A stretch of DNA of 64,000 nt from Nostoc foliaceum FACHB-393 (GCF_014698505.1 NZ_JACJTD010000033.1:25418-89417), one strand, 5' to 3'; positions 44,145-52,994 are shown, numbered from the stretch's first letter. Notes: generated by a model from the letters alone, not told the origin. A program made the numbers and translations.

Positions 44145-45602
44145 ATGCCTGAAGCGCTAGAAATCGAGCGTCATAGAGCTGCGATCGCTCGCACTGACAT
44201 ATCTCGCCCCGTGCGATTAGCAATAGAATCGGCAATTCTGAATCCAGACACCACTTTTTTTGACTACGGTTGCGGCTATGGTGGTGATGTCCAGCGAGTA
44301 AAAAACTTAGGCTACACCAGTGCAGGCTGGGACCCTTACTACTATCCTGATGTACCACGCACTCCCGCCGATGTGGTCAACTTGGGCTATATCCTCAACG
44401 TCATTGAAGACTCAGAGGAACGCCGTCAAAGCTTGATCCAAGCCTGGGAACTCACTGGGAAAGTTTTAATTGTCGCGGCTCAAATCCTAATTAACGCTCC
44501 CAGTAAAACCCAACTTGCTTACAATGATGGCATTGTGACGCGCCGCAATACTTTTCAGAAATATTACGAACAAGAAGAACTCAAAACTTATATTGATGAA
44601 GTCCTAAATGTAGATGCAGTACCGATCGCACTAGGCGTATACTTTGTTTTTCGAGATGAAGCTGAAAAAGAAAGTTACAAAGCTATCCGCTTCTTTTCTG
44701 CGACTTCTACACCGCGAGTCCGTATCCCCACCAAGCGGTTTGAAGACTATCAAGAACAGCTGCAACCATTAATGGCTTTTTTTACCAAGCGCGGTAGACT
44801 ACCCGTGAAAGGCGAATTGGAAAATGAACAGGAATTACTGGGCGAATTTGGTAACTTTCGCCGTGCCTTTGGTGTCGTTTTGCAAGCTACTGATGAAGCA
44901 GAATGGGATGCGATCGCTTACCGTCGTTCTCTGGATATCCAAGTTTATCTCGCCCTCACGCACTTTGATAAACGCCCTGCATGGCAAAAGCTAGCGCCAG
45001 AAATGCGTCACGATATCAAAGCCTTTTTTAGTAGCTACGAGGAAGCTTGTCAAGTAGCCGACCAAAAGCTTTTCAGCTTAGGTAAATCTGGGGTGATTCA
45101 AACTGCTTGCGAAAAAAGCAAAATTGGTAAGCACACGCGCGGTGCCCTTTACGTCCACGTTTCGGCACTTGCAGCACTTGATCCCGTGCTACGAATCTGT
45201 GAAGGTTGCGCTAGCCGTACCATTGGGCGTGTCGATGAAGCCACATTAATCAAATATCACACTGATAAGCCGCAAATATCTTATCTGTCTTACCCCGAAT
45301 TCGACACCGATCCCCACCCGGCGTTAAAAGCCAGCATAGGTATTGATTTAAAAACCCTATTCGTCACTCACCGAGACTACGAAACTAGGGCAAATCCGCC
45401 GATTTTGCACCGTAAAGAAACATTTGTTGCCAGCAACTACCCTGGTTACGAAGAATTTGCTAAACTCACTCAACAAGAACAAGAATTAGGATTGCTCAAG
45501 GACAAAAGCGCCATCGGTACGCGTGAAGGTTGGGAAAAATGCCTCGCCGCACACAGAGTAGAAATCAGGGGGCATCAAGTTTATACAATTCAAGAAAGTT
45601 AA
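44145..45602 (+). CDS. DNA phosphorothioation-associated putative methyltransferase
   Basis: 485 residues. The SAM-binding motif is 'TTFFDYGCGYGGDVQRVKNLGYTSAGWDPYYYP' with 'VVNLGYILNVIEDSEERRQSLIQAW', and a large C-terminal part ('GAFFSSYEEACQ'-type and 'HKDYETRA'-type blocks) follows. This architecture is known as the dnd-related methyltransferase (TIGR04096), which co-occurs with dnd genes. Its substrate is unknown; it may modify DNA or another gene product of the island. The N-terminus MPEALEIERHRAAIARTDIS is preceded by ATG 44145. Confidence 0.88.
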   Translation: MPEALEIERHRAAIARTDISRPVRLAIESAILNPDTTFFDYGCGYGGDVQRVKNLGYTSAGWDPYYYPDVPRTPADVVNLGYILNVIEDSEERRQSLIQAWELTGKVLIVAAQILINAPSKTQLAYNDGIVTRRNTFQKYYEQEELKTYIDEVLNVDAVPIALGVYFVFRDEAEKESYKAIRFFSATSTPRVRIPTKRFEDYQEQLQPLMAFFTKRGRLPVKGELENEQELLGEFGNFRRAFGVVLQATDEAEWDAIAYRRSLDIQVYLALTHFDKRPAWQKLAPEMRHDIKAFFSSYEEACQVADQKLFSLGKSGVIQTACEKSKIGKHTRGALYVHVSALAALDPVLRICEGCASRTIGRVDEATLIKYHTDKPQISYLSYPEFDTDPHPALKASIGIDLKTLFVTHRDYETRANPPILHRKETFVASNYPGYEEFAKLTQQEQELGLLKDKSAIGTREGWEKCLAAHRVEIRGHQVYTIQES

Positions 45603-45703
45603 GAAAACGCTGACGCTATAAGGTTATCCTGAATTTGTATTTAACCCAAGTAAATCTTGGTAGTTTGTCATGTTTGCGGAAAATCACACAGCAGCTATGG
45701 TAA

Positions 45704-45738
45704 GTTTCGATCCTTGATAGGGATTACTTTGGAACTGC
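45704..45738. repeat. Solitary degenerate CRISPR-repeat-like sequence
   Basis: GTTTCGATCCTTGATAGGGATT followed by ACTTTGGAACTGC resembles Nostoc-type CRISPR repeats (GTTTCAATCCC...GGGATTxxxTxGxAAxTGCAAC). Only one unit is present and no cas gene is near. Could be a relic or chance. Confidence 0.3.
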
Positions 45739-45848
45739 TGCCACTCGGATAATCCAAACCCTTATAGGTACTAATTACATGATATACTTTTGCATTTCCT
45801 CGCCGTATTTTATTGATATTTCCTCAAAAGAGGCAAAAAGTTGAAAAT

Positions 45849-47141
45849 ATGAGGAAAATTAAATCGCTACTAGAAGTTTTCGGTAGTCGCAAGATGGCGG
45901 CTTTATTATTTTTAGGTTTTTCATCGGGTTTACCGTTATTGTTGATCGGTAATACCTTAAAGGCTTGGATGACCGTAGAGAAGGTAGATTTAGCCGCTAT
46001 TGGTTGGTTTAGCCTCGCTAGTTTACCTTATTCATTGAAGTTTCTGTGGTCGCCGTTGCTGGACAGGTTCACCCTACCAATTTTGGGACGACGAAGGGGT
46101 TGGTTAATTTTGACTCAGATTGCTTTGATCATAGCGATCGCAGTCATGGGCTTTCAACAACCGAAACAAGCATTACAGTTGCTAGCCATCAACGCCATAG
46201 TTATTGCTTTTATCAGTGCAACTCAAGATATTGCCGTTGATGCTTACCGCACCGACGTTTTAGAAAAACTAGAAATGGGGGCTGGTGCAGCCGTTTTTAT
46301 CTTAGGTTATCGAATTGCCTTGTTAGTCGCAGGTGCTTTAGCCTTGATACTTGCTGACAATCTACCTTGGTCATCGGTTTATTTGTTTATGGCAGGGACG
46401 ATGGTAATTGGTATTCTTGCCACCTTGTTCGCGCCGGAACCCAAGGAAATTAGCCCTCCAGCTTCTCTAAGTGATGCTGTAATCTTGCCTTTTAAGGAAT
46501 TTTTTCAGCGTCAGAGCATCATCCAAGGTATTCTAATGCTTGCATTCATTACCTTATATAAGCTAGGTGATGCTTTGTTGAGCAATATGACCACGCCTTT
46601 TTTGCTGCAAACGGGTTTTACCAAAACCGATATTGGGGCAATTCAAGTAGGGATGGGATTAATTGCTACGATTGTCGGCGCTTTAGCGGGTGGATCAATT
46701 TTGAGTGCTATTGGCATCAATCGATCACTTTGGGTTTTTGGTATTCTACAAGCAGTAAGTAATTTAGCTTACTTTTTCTTAGCATACATCGGTAAAAACT
46801 ACCAAGCTATGGTACTTGCCATCAATATAGAACAATTTTGTGGTGGATTGGGGACAGCAGCCTTTGTTGCCTTTTTGATGAGTCTTTGTAACCAGCGGTT
46901 TTCCGCAACTCAATATGCTTTGTTATCCAGCTTGATGGCTGTCAGCCGCGATATTCTAGCGGCCCCTGGAGGCGCGATCGCCCAAAGTACGGGCTGGCCT
47001 ATATTTTTCTTAATTACCATCGCCGCCGCTGTCCCAGGACTACTCCTATTACCAGTATTTGCCCCCTGGAACCCTCAGCCAGTGGCAGTATCCAGACCAG
47101 GACTTGAGGACGAAGAAGAGGATATATGGGGAATCAAGTAG
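45849..47141 (+). CDS. AmpG-like MFS permease
   Basis: 430 residues from ATG 45849 (the longer TTG start at 45813 gives an unlikely charged extension). Twelve hydrophobic helices with the AmpG pattern: 'KMAALLFLGFSSGLPLLLIGNTLKAWM' and 'SLPYSLKFLWSPLLDRFTLPILGRRRGWL' (the conserved loop 2-3), then 'ATQDIAVDAYRTDVL' in TM4-5. AmpG transports muropeptides (anhydro-muropeptide recycling). The charged, cytoplasmic C-terminus overlaps the next gene. Confidence 0.9.
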   Translation: MRKIKSLLEVFGSRKMAALLFLGFSSGLPLLLIGNTLKAWMTVEKVDLAAIGWFSLASLPYSLKFLWSPLLDRFTLPILGRRRGWLILTQIALIIAIAVMGFQQPKQALQLLAINAIVIAFISATQDIAVDAYRTDVLEKLEMGAGAAVFILGYRIALLVAGALALILADNLPWSSVYLFMAGTMVIGILATLFAPEPKEISPPASLSDAVILPFKEFFQRQSIIQGILMLAFITLYKLGDALLSNMTTPFLLQTGFTKTDIGAIQVGMGLIATIVGALAGGSILSAIGINRSLWVFGILQAVSNLAYFFLAYIGKNYQAMVLAINIEQFCGGLGTAAFVAFLMSLCNQRFSATQYALLSSLMAVSRDILAAPGGAIAQSTGWPIFFLITIAAAVPGLLLLPVFAPWNPQPVAVSRPGLEDEEEDIWGIK

Positions 47142-47542
47142 TTATTGCTGTCGGTACATTCATCCTCTTACTCACCGGTTTATTACTTGGCTATGTTCTC
47201 TCACAGTTAGTTTTGGGATTTCTACCATTTAACCTCCTAACTTTTTTCGGAACACTCAGCCTAATTTTAATTTTTGGGACACTTTATTACGTTTTATTTT
47301 GGCAGTTGCGAAGAGATCAGTCCCGCCCATCAACTCCATCAACTATAAATCAAGGGATATCAAACCAAGTAGATGATGGTGTATCTGATAGCTATCTCAA
47401 AAACAGGCTAATCGCTAAGTTATCCGGTGACACTGCTGCTGCTGAACGGTTAATTGAACAGGCAAAGGAGACTTATCCTGGGATGCCGGAGAATTGGTAT
47501 TGTGAGAGAGTGCTCGATGACTTAGAGCGCGATCGCCAATAG
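47126..47542 (+). CDS. Small membrane protein of unknown function, coupled to the AmpG gene
   Basis: 138 residues, overlapping the permease gene by 16 bases (translational coupling). Two transmembrane helices (about 5-30 and 37-60) precede a polar cytoplasmic tail that includes a helical 'KNRLIAKLSGDTAAAERLIEQAKETYPGMPENWYCERVLDDLER'. The last part resembles conserved tails of cyanobacterial hypothetical proteins. Function not recognised. Confidence 0.7.
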   Translation: MGNQVVIAVGTFILLLTGLLLGYVLSQLVLGFLPFNLLTFFGTLSLILIFGTLYYVLFWQLRRDQSRPSTPSTINQGISNQVDDGVSDSYLKNRLIAKLSGDTAAAERLIEQAKETYPGMPENWYCERVLDDLERDRQ

Positions 47543-47547
47543 CCCTG

Positions 47548-47655
47548 AAGCAGCGGGAGTGGAGAGATGAGGGGACAAGGAGATAAGGGGGACAAGGGGA
47601 ATAAACCATGCCCAATACCCAATGCCCCATTCCCAATTCCCAATTCCCAATTTCC
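47548..47655. repeat. Nostoc-type repeat cluster
   Basis: GGGACAAGG-type and GCCCAATAC/CCCAATGCCCC/TCCCAATTCCC units follow the stop of the small membrane protein gene. It has the same CCCAATxCC family of heptamers as the C-rich ends of the in-frame elements. Confidence 0.5.
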
Positions 47656-47748
47656 GTGTGCAGAAAATCGCTAAAATAAATCAAGAATACTTCACAAATC
47701 TTCAGCTAGGCTCTCATAAAATTTCCTAGCTCTCCCTGCAATTAAAAT

Positions 47749-47940
47749 ATGGCTATTTTTCGTCAGTATATCGCCCCCTTGCTTGTAGTTTTGGTATTTG
47801 TCTTTGCCTTAGTGGCAGTCAGCGCCCGCATCTTTTTACCCTCTGATATGGCAGCACCCGCACCAATAGAAGAGGTGGGGGTAAGTTCTCAACCCACTCC
47901 TGCTAATTTGCCACCAGCAGCACAAAACTCAGCTAGCTAA
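47749..47940 (+). CDS. Small membrane-anchored protein
   Basis: 63 residues. One membrane helix (about 6-28, 'IAPLLVVLVFVFALVAVSARIF') is followed by a Pro/Ala-rich extracytoplasmic tail. No family recognised, but similar short proteins precede the GNAT gene in other cyanobacteria as far as I recall. It ends 17 bases before the GNAT start. Confidence 0.55.
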   Translation: MAIFRQYIAPLLVVLVFVFALVAVSARIFLPSDMAAPAPIEEVGVSSQPTPANLPPAAQNSAS

Positions 47941-47957
47941 GTTAATAAACGTCAGAA

Positions 47958-48533
47958 GTGTCTGAGCAACTACTACCGGGGTATATTATTCGCCGTGGTT
48001 CCACATTGGATCGGGCGCTGCTGCTTAAGTTCATGCAGCGAACTTACCAGGATCTTTTTCCCAATGAGGATTTTTCTCACCTAGAACAAACAGTTAAACA
48101 ATACTTTTCCAGCGATACGCCCTTGTGGTGGGTAGAAGAGGAGAGGGAGCAGGGAGCAGGGAGCAGGGAGCAGGGGGAAATTTCTCTCTTCTGCACACTT
48201 CCCCCTACACCTCTGCCTCCTCCCCATGCCCCATTCCCAATGTCCAATGCCCATCCCCCTATAGCCTGCCTTTGGGTGGGCAATGCCATAGATCAAGTGC
48301 ATGGTAACCGTCATGCTCATATCTTTATCCTCTACGTTTTGCCCGAACATCGGCGGCGGGGTATTGGTAGAGCCTTGATGCAATATGTGGAAAATTGGGC
48401 TATTCAAAGAGGCGATCACCAGATTGGACTACAAGTTTTTCAATCAAATAAACCCGCATTAAATCTTTACAATCAGTTGGGTTATCAAACCCAATCCCTG
48501 TGGATGGTAAAATTCCTGAGTGCAGAAAAATAA
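47958..48533 (+). CDS. GNAT-family N-acetyltransferase with an in-frame repeat insertion
   Basis: 191 residues from GTG 47958. The GNAT fold is split by a repeat-derived insert at residues 61-102. Before it lie 'IIRRGSTLDRALLLKFMQRTYQDLFP' and 'FSSDTPLWWVEE'. After it come 'ACLWVGNAIDQVHGNRHAHIFILYVLPEHRRRGIGRALMQYVENW', with the acetyl-CoA motif (RRRGIGRAL), and 'IGLQVFQSNKPALNLYNQLGYQ'. All core GNAT motifs survive, so it may work despite the insert. The insert lies in a loop ahead of the acetyl-CoA site. Confidence 0.85.
   Translation: MSEQLLPGYIIRRGSTLDRALLLKFMQRTYQDLFPNEDFSHLEQTVKQYFSSDTPLWWVEEEREQGAGSREQGEISLFCTLPPTPLPPPHAPFPMSNAHPPIACLWVGNAIDQVHGNRHAHIFILYVLPEHRRRGIGRALMQYVENWAIQRGDHQIGLQVFQSNKPALNLYNQLGYQTQSLWMVKFLSAEK
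48138..48262 (+). repeat. Repeat element inserted in frame in the GNAT gene
   Basis: Four GGGAGCAGG-type units are followed by the C-rich half (CTTCTGCACACTTCCCCC then CTCTGCCTCCTCCCC, GCCCCATTCCC). The same element occurs in the PAS kinase at 30799-30905, in the same orientation, and the G-rich half is read in the same frame (EQGAG). The C-rich halves differ by one base in length, so the frame shifts between the two copies. Confidence 0.8.
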
Positions 48534-48677
48534 ACTATTAAGATAGCAGTAACATACTTTAGCGTCTGAGTTATTGCGATTCTCGTTTGGATAAAACTCA
48601 ACGAGGGGAAAGGAAAGTGTATAATTACGCAACTAATACTTATAAAGCTTTAACTTATTGGCGCGGGGGATTATGTG

Positions 48678-48700
48678 TTAATCCCGAAAAGGGATTGAAA
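48678..48700. repeat. Solitary CRISPR-repeat-like sequence
   Basis: The stem AATCCCGAAAAGGGATT (48680-48696) followed by GAAA resembles the 3' end of Nostoc CRISPR repeats (TTAATCCCTATTAGGGATTGAAAC). Single copy, no spacers, 8 bases ahead of the HEAT-repeat gene. Could also be a leader hairpin of that gene. Confidence 0.35.
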
Positions 48701-48707
48701 TGAAATT

Positions 48708-49466
48708 ATGTATGACGAAGACGATCTAAGCCTACTCGATATTGAGGAGGAGCTAGAAAGCCCCCTAGATAAAATAGAGCCACTAACTGCCGAATCAGTT
48801 GTGGCAAAGCCAGATCCAGAAGTGATGCTAGCCCTCCTGGAAAATCCCCAGCCCCAGCAACGCATGTTAGCAGCGCGTGCTTTTTGTGATATAGAAGATG
48901 CGCGTGCTGTCCCCCATCTGATTCGCCTGTTAAGTGATACCTGTCCCTTAGTCCGGGTGAGTGCAGCATATGGCCTCGGACGCAATCCTAGTTCAGAGGC
49001 AGTAAGTCCATTAATTGCTCAACTAAACAGTGATTGGAATGGCTATGTGCGTAAAGGCGTTGTTTGGGCTTTAGGAAACTGTCGCGATCGCCGTTCTTTA
49101 CCGCCCCTAGCAGATGCCCTAAGAACTGACATTTCCGCAGTGCGTTTGTGGGCCGCTAGCGCCTTGGCACAGATGGCAGAGGTGGGTTATGAAGCAGTTA
49201 TCGGGGCAATACCGCCATTAATTGAAGCCTTAGTCAAAGATCCAGTGGCAGCAGTGCGGAGCAACAGTGCTTGGGCAATTGGTCAACTGTGCCGCGAATT
49301 GCCTTCTAATGTAGTTTATGCCACAGCGATCGATGCCCTAATTCAAGCCTTTGCTGAAGACCAAGATTTAGGAGTCCGGGAAGATGCTAAAGCCTCACTG
49401 TTAGGAGTAGGTGATCCCCGTGGTTTACAGCTGATTGAAACCCTGGAACAAGAAGGGTGGTTTTGA
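48708..49466 (+). CDS. HEAT-repeat (PBS lyase-like) protein
   Basis: 252 residues. A short acidic N-terminus (MYDEDDLSLLDIEEELE) precedes about five HEAT/PBS-lyase-type repeats (about 45-245), e.g. 'RMLAARAFCDIEDARAVPHLIRLL', 'PLVRVSAAYGLGRNPSSEAVSPLIAQL', 'YVRKGVVWALGNCRDRRSLPPLADAL' and 'AVRSNSAWAIGQLC'. Such cyanobacterial proteins are either phycobilin lyases of the CpcE/F kind or scaffolds. The absence of nearby phycobiliprotein genes favours a scaffold. Confidence 0.88.
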   Translation: MYDEDDLSLLDIEEELESPLDKIEPLTAESVVAKPDPEVMLALLENPQPQQRMLAARAFCDIEDARAVPHLIRLLSDTCPLVRVSAAYGLGRNPSSEAVSPLIAQLNSDWNGYVRKGVVWALGNCRDRRSLPPLADALRTDISAVRLWAASALAQMAEVGYEAVIGAIPPLIEALVKDPVAAVRSNSAWAIGQLCRELPSNVVYATAIDALIQAFAEDQDLGVREDAKASLLGVGDPRGLQLIETLEQEGWF

Positions 49467-49517
49467 TTTGGGCATTGGGAATAGTTATTCTCCTTGTTCC
49501 CTTGTCCCCTCTAGCCT

Positions 49518-49925
49518 TTACTGACCCTCAGTTACAGGTTTCACCAAATTTAAGTCATAAGGACGCTCAGTATCATCTTCGCCCAAATATTCACCATTTT
49601 GAATTTCCAGAATAACTAGCGGAATATGTCCTGGATTTTCTACCTTATGTAGGGTTGCTGCGGGAACATAAGTTGATTCGTTTCGATTCAGTAATATTTC
49701 CGCATCACCACATGTCACCTTTGCTACACCTGAGACTACAACCCAATGTTCATTACGATGATAATGGATTTGCGGTTTAATACCATGCCTGGGCTTGATT
49801 TCAACACGGCTAATTCTATAGGTTTCTCCCTCCTCGATCACTTCCACTTCACCCCAATATCGTGTACCTGAATGTGGAGGCAATTCGTTGATATTCGACT
49901 GAGTATTATTTTCATTCTGAGCCAT
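49518..49925 (-). CDS. Cupin-domain protein (mannose-6-phosphate isomerase type II-like)
   Basis: 135 residues. A single cupin covers about 45-115: 'QIHYHRNEHWVVVSGVAKVTCGD' gives the HxH...E metal triad, and 'VPAATLHKVENPGHIPLVILEIQNGEYLGEDD' gives the second motif. It matches the C-terminal isomerase domain of mannose-1-phosphate guanylyltransferase/M6P isomerase as a stand-alone protein. Could feed GDP-mannose for exopolysaccharide, but this is inferred. Confidence 0.85.
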   Translation of the reverse strand: MAQNENNTQSNINELPPHSGTRYWGEVEVIEEGETYRISRVEIKPRHGIKPQIHYHRNEHWVVVSGVAKVTCGDAEILLNRNESTYVPAATLHKVENPGHIPLVILEIQNGEYLGEDDTERPYDLNLVKPVTEGQ

Positions 49926-50088
49926 AACTAATTTCTCAACCAGATGATTATCAGTATTTTTAAGTAATCTAGCGTAAACACCATAAACCTGAGGATGGAA
50001 ATGGTAGCAATATCTCTATTGATGACAAGTGCTCTAACTTGACCCCTGGTAGTGGATTCCATCCCTGAATTTCTGAATTATGAATTAT

Positions 50089-51432
50089 TCACTCCCCCGT
50101 ATACTGAATCCGATAAATCCGATTATTGGCTTCTTCTGTTAGTAGTAAACTACCATCTGGTAACACGAGTAAACCTACAGGTCGTCCCCAGGTGGTTGGT
50201 ACAGAGGGATTTAGCAAAAATCCTGTGAGAAAGTCTTCGTAATAGTCTTGCGATCGCCCTTTAGCATCGAAGGGAACAAATACAATTTTATAACCAGTGC
50301 CGCGATCGCGATTCCAAGAACCACGAAAAGCAGCAAAAGCACCATTCCGGTATTTTTCTGGAAACGTTTTACCATCATAAAATTGCAAACCCAATGCTGC
50401 TGAATGCGCCTGGAACAGCACATCTGGCGTTTGGGTACGGGTTACTAAGTCGGGGCGTTTACTTTTGCCATCCGTCTTTTGCCGCGGATCTAGGTTGTTT
50501 GGTGTCAGGTAAGCATAAGGCCAACCGTAAAATGCCCCCTGTTTAACGCGTGTCAGATAGTCTGGAACCAACTCATCACCGATTCCATCCCGTTCGTTGA
50601 CAGTTGTATAAAGTTCCTTAGTTACAGGATGAAAGTCTAAACCAACAGGGTTACGCAAGCCGGAAGCAAAAGTTTGCTGCTGGGAGCCATCTAAATTCAT
50701 CACCTGTATCGAAGCGCGTGGTAAAGGTTCTTCATCCACATTGGTTCCTGAACCAACTGAAACATATAATTTATTACCATTGGGCGAGACAACGACATTG
50801 CGCGTCCAATGATTGTTATAACCTTGAGCAGGCAAGTCGGCGATTTTTTTCCCTTTACCTGTAATCTGGTTTTGACCTTGGCTATAGGGAAAACGTACCA
50901 CAGCATCTGTGTTTCCCAGAAAAAAGGAATTACCTGCAAAAGCCATCCCAAAGGGTCTATTGAGTCCGTTGTCCCCAGTAGCAAAGGTTTCTCGAACATC
51001 GGCTACGCCGTCGCCGTTGCTGTCACGCAACAGACGAATCCGATTTCGCCCGGTTTCAGTCACTAGTACATCACCGCTGGGGGTTAAAGCTAGCCAGCGC
51101 GGAGCATCTAAGTCTTCGGCAAAGACGTTAACTGTAAAGCCTGGTGGTACGCGCAGCACCGGATTTTGCGGGATGGGCACAACCTCAGGTCGTTTGGAGG
51201 CGCTTTCTGTTGCGAAGGGTTCTGGTAAATTCTTCAGATTGATTCGGATAGGTGTGGGTGAAAGTGCTTCAGTTCGGACAATATTTTTTGGTTGTGTAGG
51301 ATTCTGTGTTAGTTGAGCAGAAGGTACAGATGTTTGTGGTGTGGGATTATCTGAAGAAGCGCGAGTCTGGTTACAGGCTGCTGCCAAGGTCAGTAAAAAA
51401 ACTGGCAGCAAGAAACGCGCGAGAACTTTCAT
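50089..51432 (-). CDS. Lipoprotein PQQ-type sugar dehydrogenase (sorbosone/GSDH-like)
   Basis: 447 residues from ATG 51432; the longer frame starts at TTG and does not improve the signal. 'MKVLARFLLPVFLLTLAAACN' is a lipoprotein signal with LAAAC lipobox. The GSDH-type beta-propeller follows: 'LRVPPGFTVNVFAEDLDAPRWLALTPSGDVLVTETGRNRIRLL', 'GLNRPFGMAFAG', 'NNHWTRNVVVSPNGNKLYVSVGS', 'GLRNPVGLDFHP', 'YGWPYAYL' and 'RPVGLLVLPDGSLLLTEEANNRIYRI'. Family members oxidise aldoses in the periplasm with PQQ; the organism may lack PQQ synthesis, so the substrate and cofactor are open. Confidence 0.88.
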   Translation of the reverse strand: MKVLARFLLPVFLLTLAAACNQTRASSDNPTPQTSVPSAQLTQNPTQPKNIVRTEALSPTPIRINLKNLPEPFATESASKRPEVVPIPQNPVLRVPPGFTVNVFAEDLDAPRWLALTPSGDVLVTETGRNRIRLLRDSNGDGVADVRETFATGDNGLNRPFGMAFAGNSFFLGNTDAVVRFPYSQGQNQITGKGKKIADLPAQGYNNHWTRNVVVSPNGNKLYVSVGSGTNVDEEPLPRASIQVMNLDGSQQQTFASGLRNPVGLDFHPVTKELYTTVNERDGIGDELVPDYLTRVKQGAFYGWPYAYLTPNNLDPRQKTDGKSKRPDLVTRTQTPDVLFQAHSAALGLQFYDGKTFPEKYRNGAFAAFRGSWNRDRGTGYKIVFVPFDAKGRSQDYYEDFLTGFLLNPSVPTTWGRPVGLLVLPDGSLLLTEEANNRIYRIQYTGE

Positions 51433-51782
51433 GGTGGTAGACACTATACACAATTTTTCTACTCTAGACTTAAGAATTAATAATTGTCGCCAGTCTAAAG
51501 TTTGATTTTTATTGGTTAGTCAACCTAGCAAGGTACCTGCGACTAATGACTAATGACCGAAGAAAGGCAGAGGGCAGTTCTTGCTGGAGGCAGGAGGTTA
51601 TAGAAAATGATTCTTTCCTCTGCTAAAAGGGTTTCAGAGCAAGTAAATTTATTTATGAACAAAGGTAAAAAATGTATTTTGAGACGCGTAACGCAAAAAA
51701 TACGGTGTCCTTATTAAATCCCTTAAATTTCTTATTTATGGGGATTCCTCCTGACTTCTGCCTTCTGCCTCCTTAACAATAT
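51433..51782. other. Gene-free region with repeats
   Basis: 350 bases. It contains the STRR-like GACTAATGACTAATGACC (about 51540-51557), a GGCAGAGGGCAG / AGGCAGGAGG cluster (about 51565-51597) and the opposing CTTCTGCCTTCTGCCTCC (about 51755-51775). These can pair as an imperfect long inverted repeat. No gene recognised. Confidence 0.5.
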
Positions 51783-52994
51783 TTACACATATAAGCATTT
51801 GTTAGTAAATAAAAATTTTTCAAATTCTGCTGCTGGCAATGGATGACTGAATAGAAAGCCTTGCATAGAATTACAGTTGTGTTGGCGCAAAAAAGCTAGT
51901 TCTGCTTCTGTCTCTACACCTTCAGCAACTACATCTAGATTCAGATTTTGAGCCATTTGAATTAATGCCTTGGTAATGGCTGACTTCTGCGGATCAGTAG
52001 CAACATTGTGGATGAAATAACGGTCTATTTTTAATGTGTTAATTGGTAAATTTTTCAGATAAATTAAAGAAGAGTAGCCCGTTCCAAAATCATCAATCGC
52101 AATTTTTACACCCAAAGATTGCAATTTGTTCATAGTAGCGATCGCACTATTGACATCTTGCATAATCATACTCTCAGTGAGTTCTATTTCTAAGTAATGT
52201 GGCTCCAAATCATTGGTAGCTATAAAATTGACTATTTTATGAATAAAATCTGGTTGATTAAATTCAATTACTGACAGATTGACAGCAACAATCAAAGATT
52301 TAATTCCGGCATTACGCCAGCTTTTAATTTGTTTGCATACACTCTTCAAGACCCATTTACCAATAGGAACAATTAAACCTGTAGACTCTGCTAAGGGAAT
52401 AAATTCTGTTGGGTAAACCATTCCCACTTCTGGACTTTGCCAGCGCAATAAACTTTCAGCAGCTACTATTTTTCCAGAAGCAATATCGACTATTGGTTGA
52501 TAATAAATTTCAAATTCTTGGAAATTATGTTGTTTGATAGCACGGTGTAGGCTAATTTCTAACAACTGTTTTTTGGGAGACAAGTTGTTAATTACCGTTT
52601 GAGGGGATAAATACCTTTTTAAAGTAGCGTATTTTTCCAACCTGTTCATGATGGCACTTAATAACTCAGCCCGAGTAAATGGCTTAGTTATATAGTCATC
52701 GGCACCCATATCCATACCTTGGCGGAAGTCAGATTTGGCAGATTTGGCAGTGAGAAAAATGAAAGGAATTGTTGCCGTCGATGGATCTTGCCTTAATGCT
52801 GTTATCACGCCATAGCCATCAATTTCTGGCATCATCATATCACAGAGAATTAAATCGGGAACTTCAGAAATAGCTAAATGTACCCCGATTCTGCCATTAG
52901 GCGCAGCAATAGTTTCAAAATCCTCAGCTTCTAGCAAATCTAAAATGTTTTCACGGACTGCTTCTTCATCTTCTATTATTAAAATTTTGGGCAT
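51783..52994 (-). CDS. REC-EAL response regulator (cyclic-di-GMP phosphodiesterase type)
   Basis: 403 residues. The REC domain (about 1-120) has 'ILIIEDEEAVRENILD', the phospho-acceptor Asp in 'LILCDMMMPEIDGYG' and the Lys in 'DDYITKPFTRAELL'. The EAL domain (about 150-395) has 'FEIYYQPIVDIASGKIVAAESLLRW' with ESL in place of EAL, 'VAVNLSVIEFNQPDF', 'ELTES', 'VKIAIDDFGTGYSSLIYLKNLPINTLKIDRYFI' and 'VVAEGVET...QGFLFSHPLP'. The metal-binding Glu, Asn, Glu, Asp pair, Lys and Gln are all there. It should be an active, phosphorylation-controlled phosphodiesterase. Confidence 0.92.
   Translation of the reverse strand: MPKILIIEDEEAVRENILDLLEAEDFETIAAPNGRIGVHLAISEVPDLILCDMMMPEIDGYGVITALRQDPSTATIPFIFLTAKSAKSDFRQGMDMGADDYITKPFTRAELLSAIMNRLEKYATLKRYLSPQTVINNLSPKKQLLEISLHRAIKQHNFQEFEIYYQPIVDIASGKIVAAESLLRWQSPEVGMVYPTEFIPLAESTGLIVPIGKWVLKSVCKQIKSWRNAGIKSLIVAVNLSVIEFNQPDFIHKIVNFIATNDLEPHYLEIELTESMIMQDVNSAIATMNKLQSLGVKIAIDDFGTGYSSLIYLKNLPINTLKIDRYFIHNVATDPQKSAITKALIQMAQNLNLDVVAEGVETEAELAFLRQHNCNSMQGFLFSHPLPAAEFEKFLFTNKCLYV

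Noticed and set aside
45704..45738. A true CRISPR array
   Set aside because: Only a single repeat-like unit, with no second repeat, spacer periodicity or cas gene.
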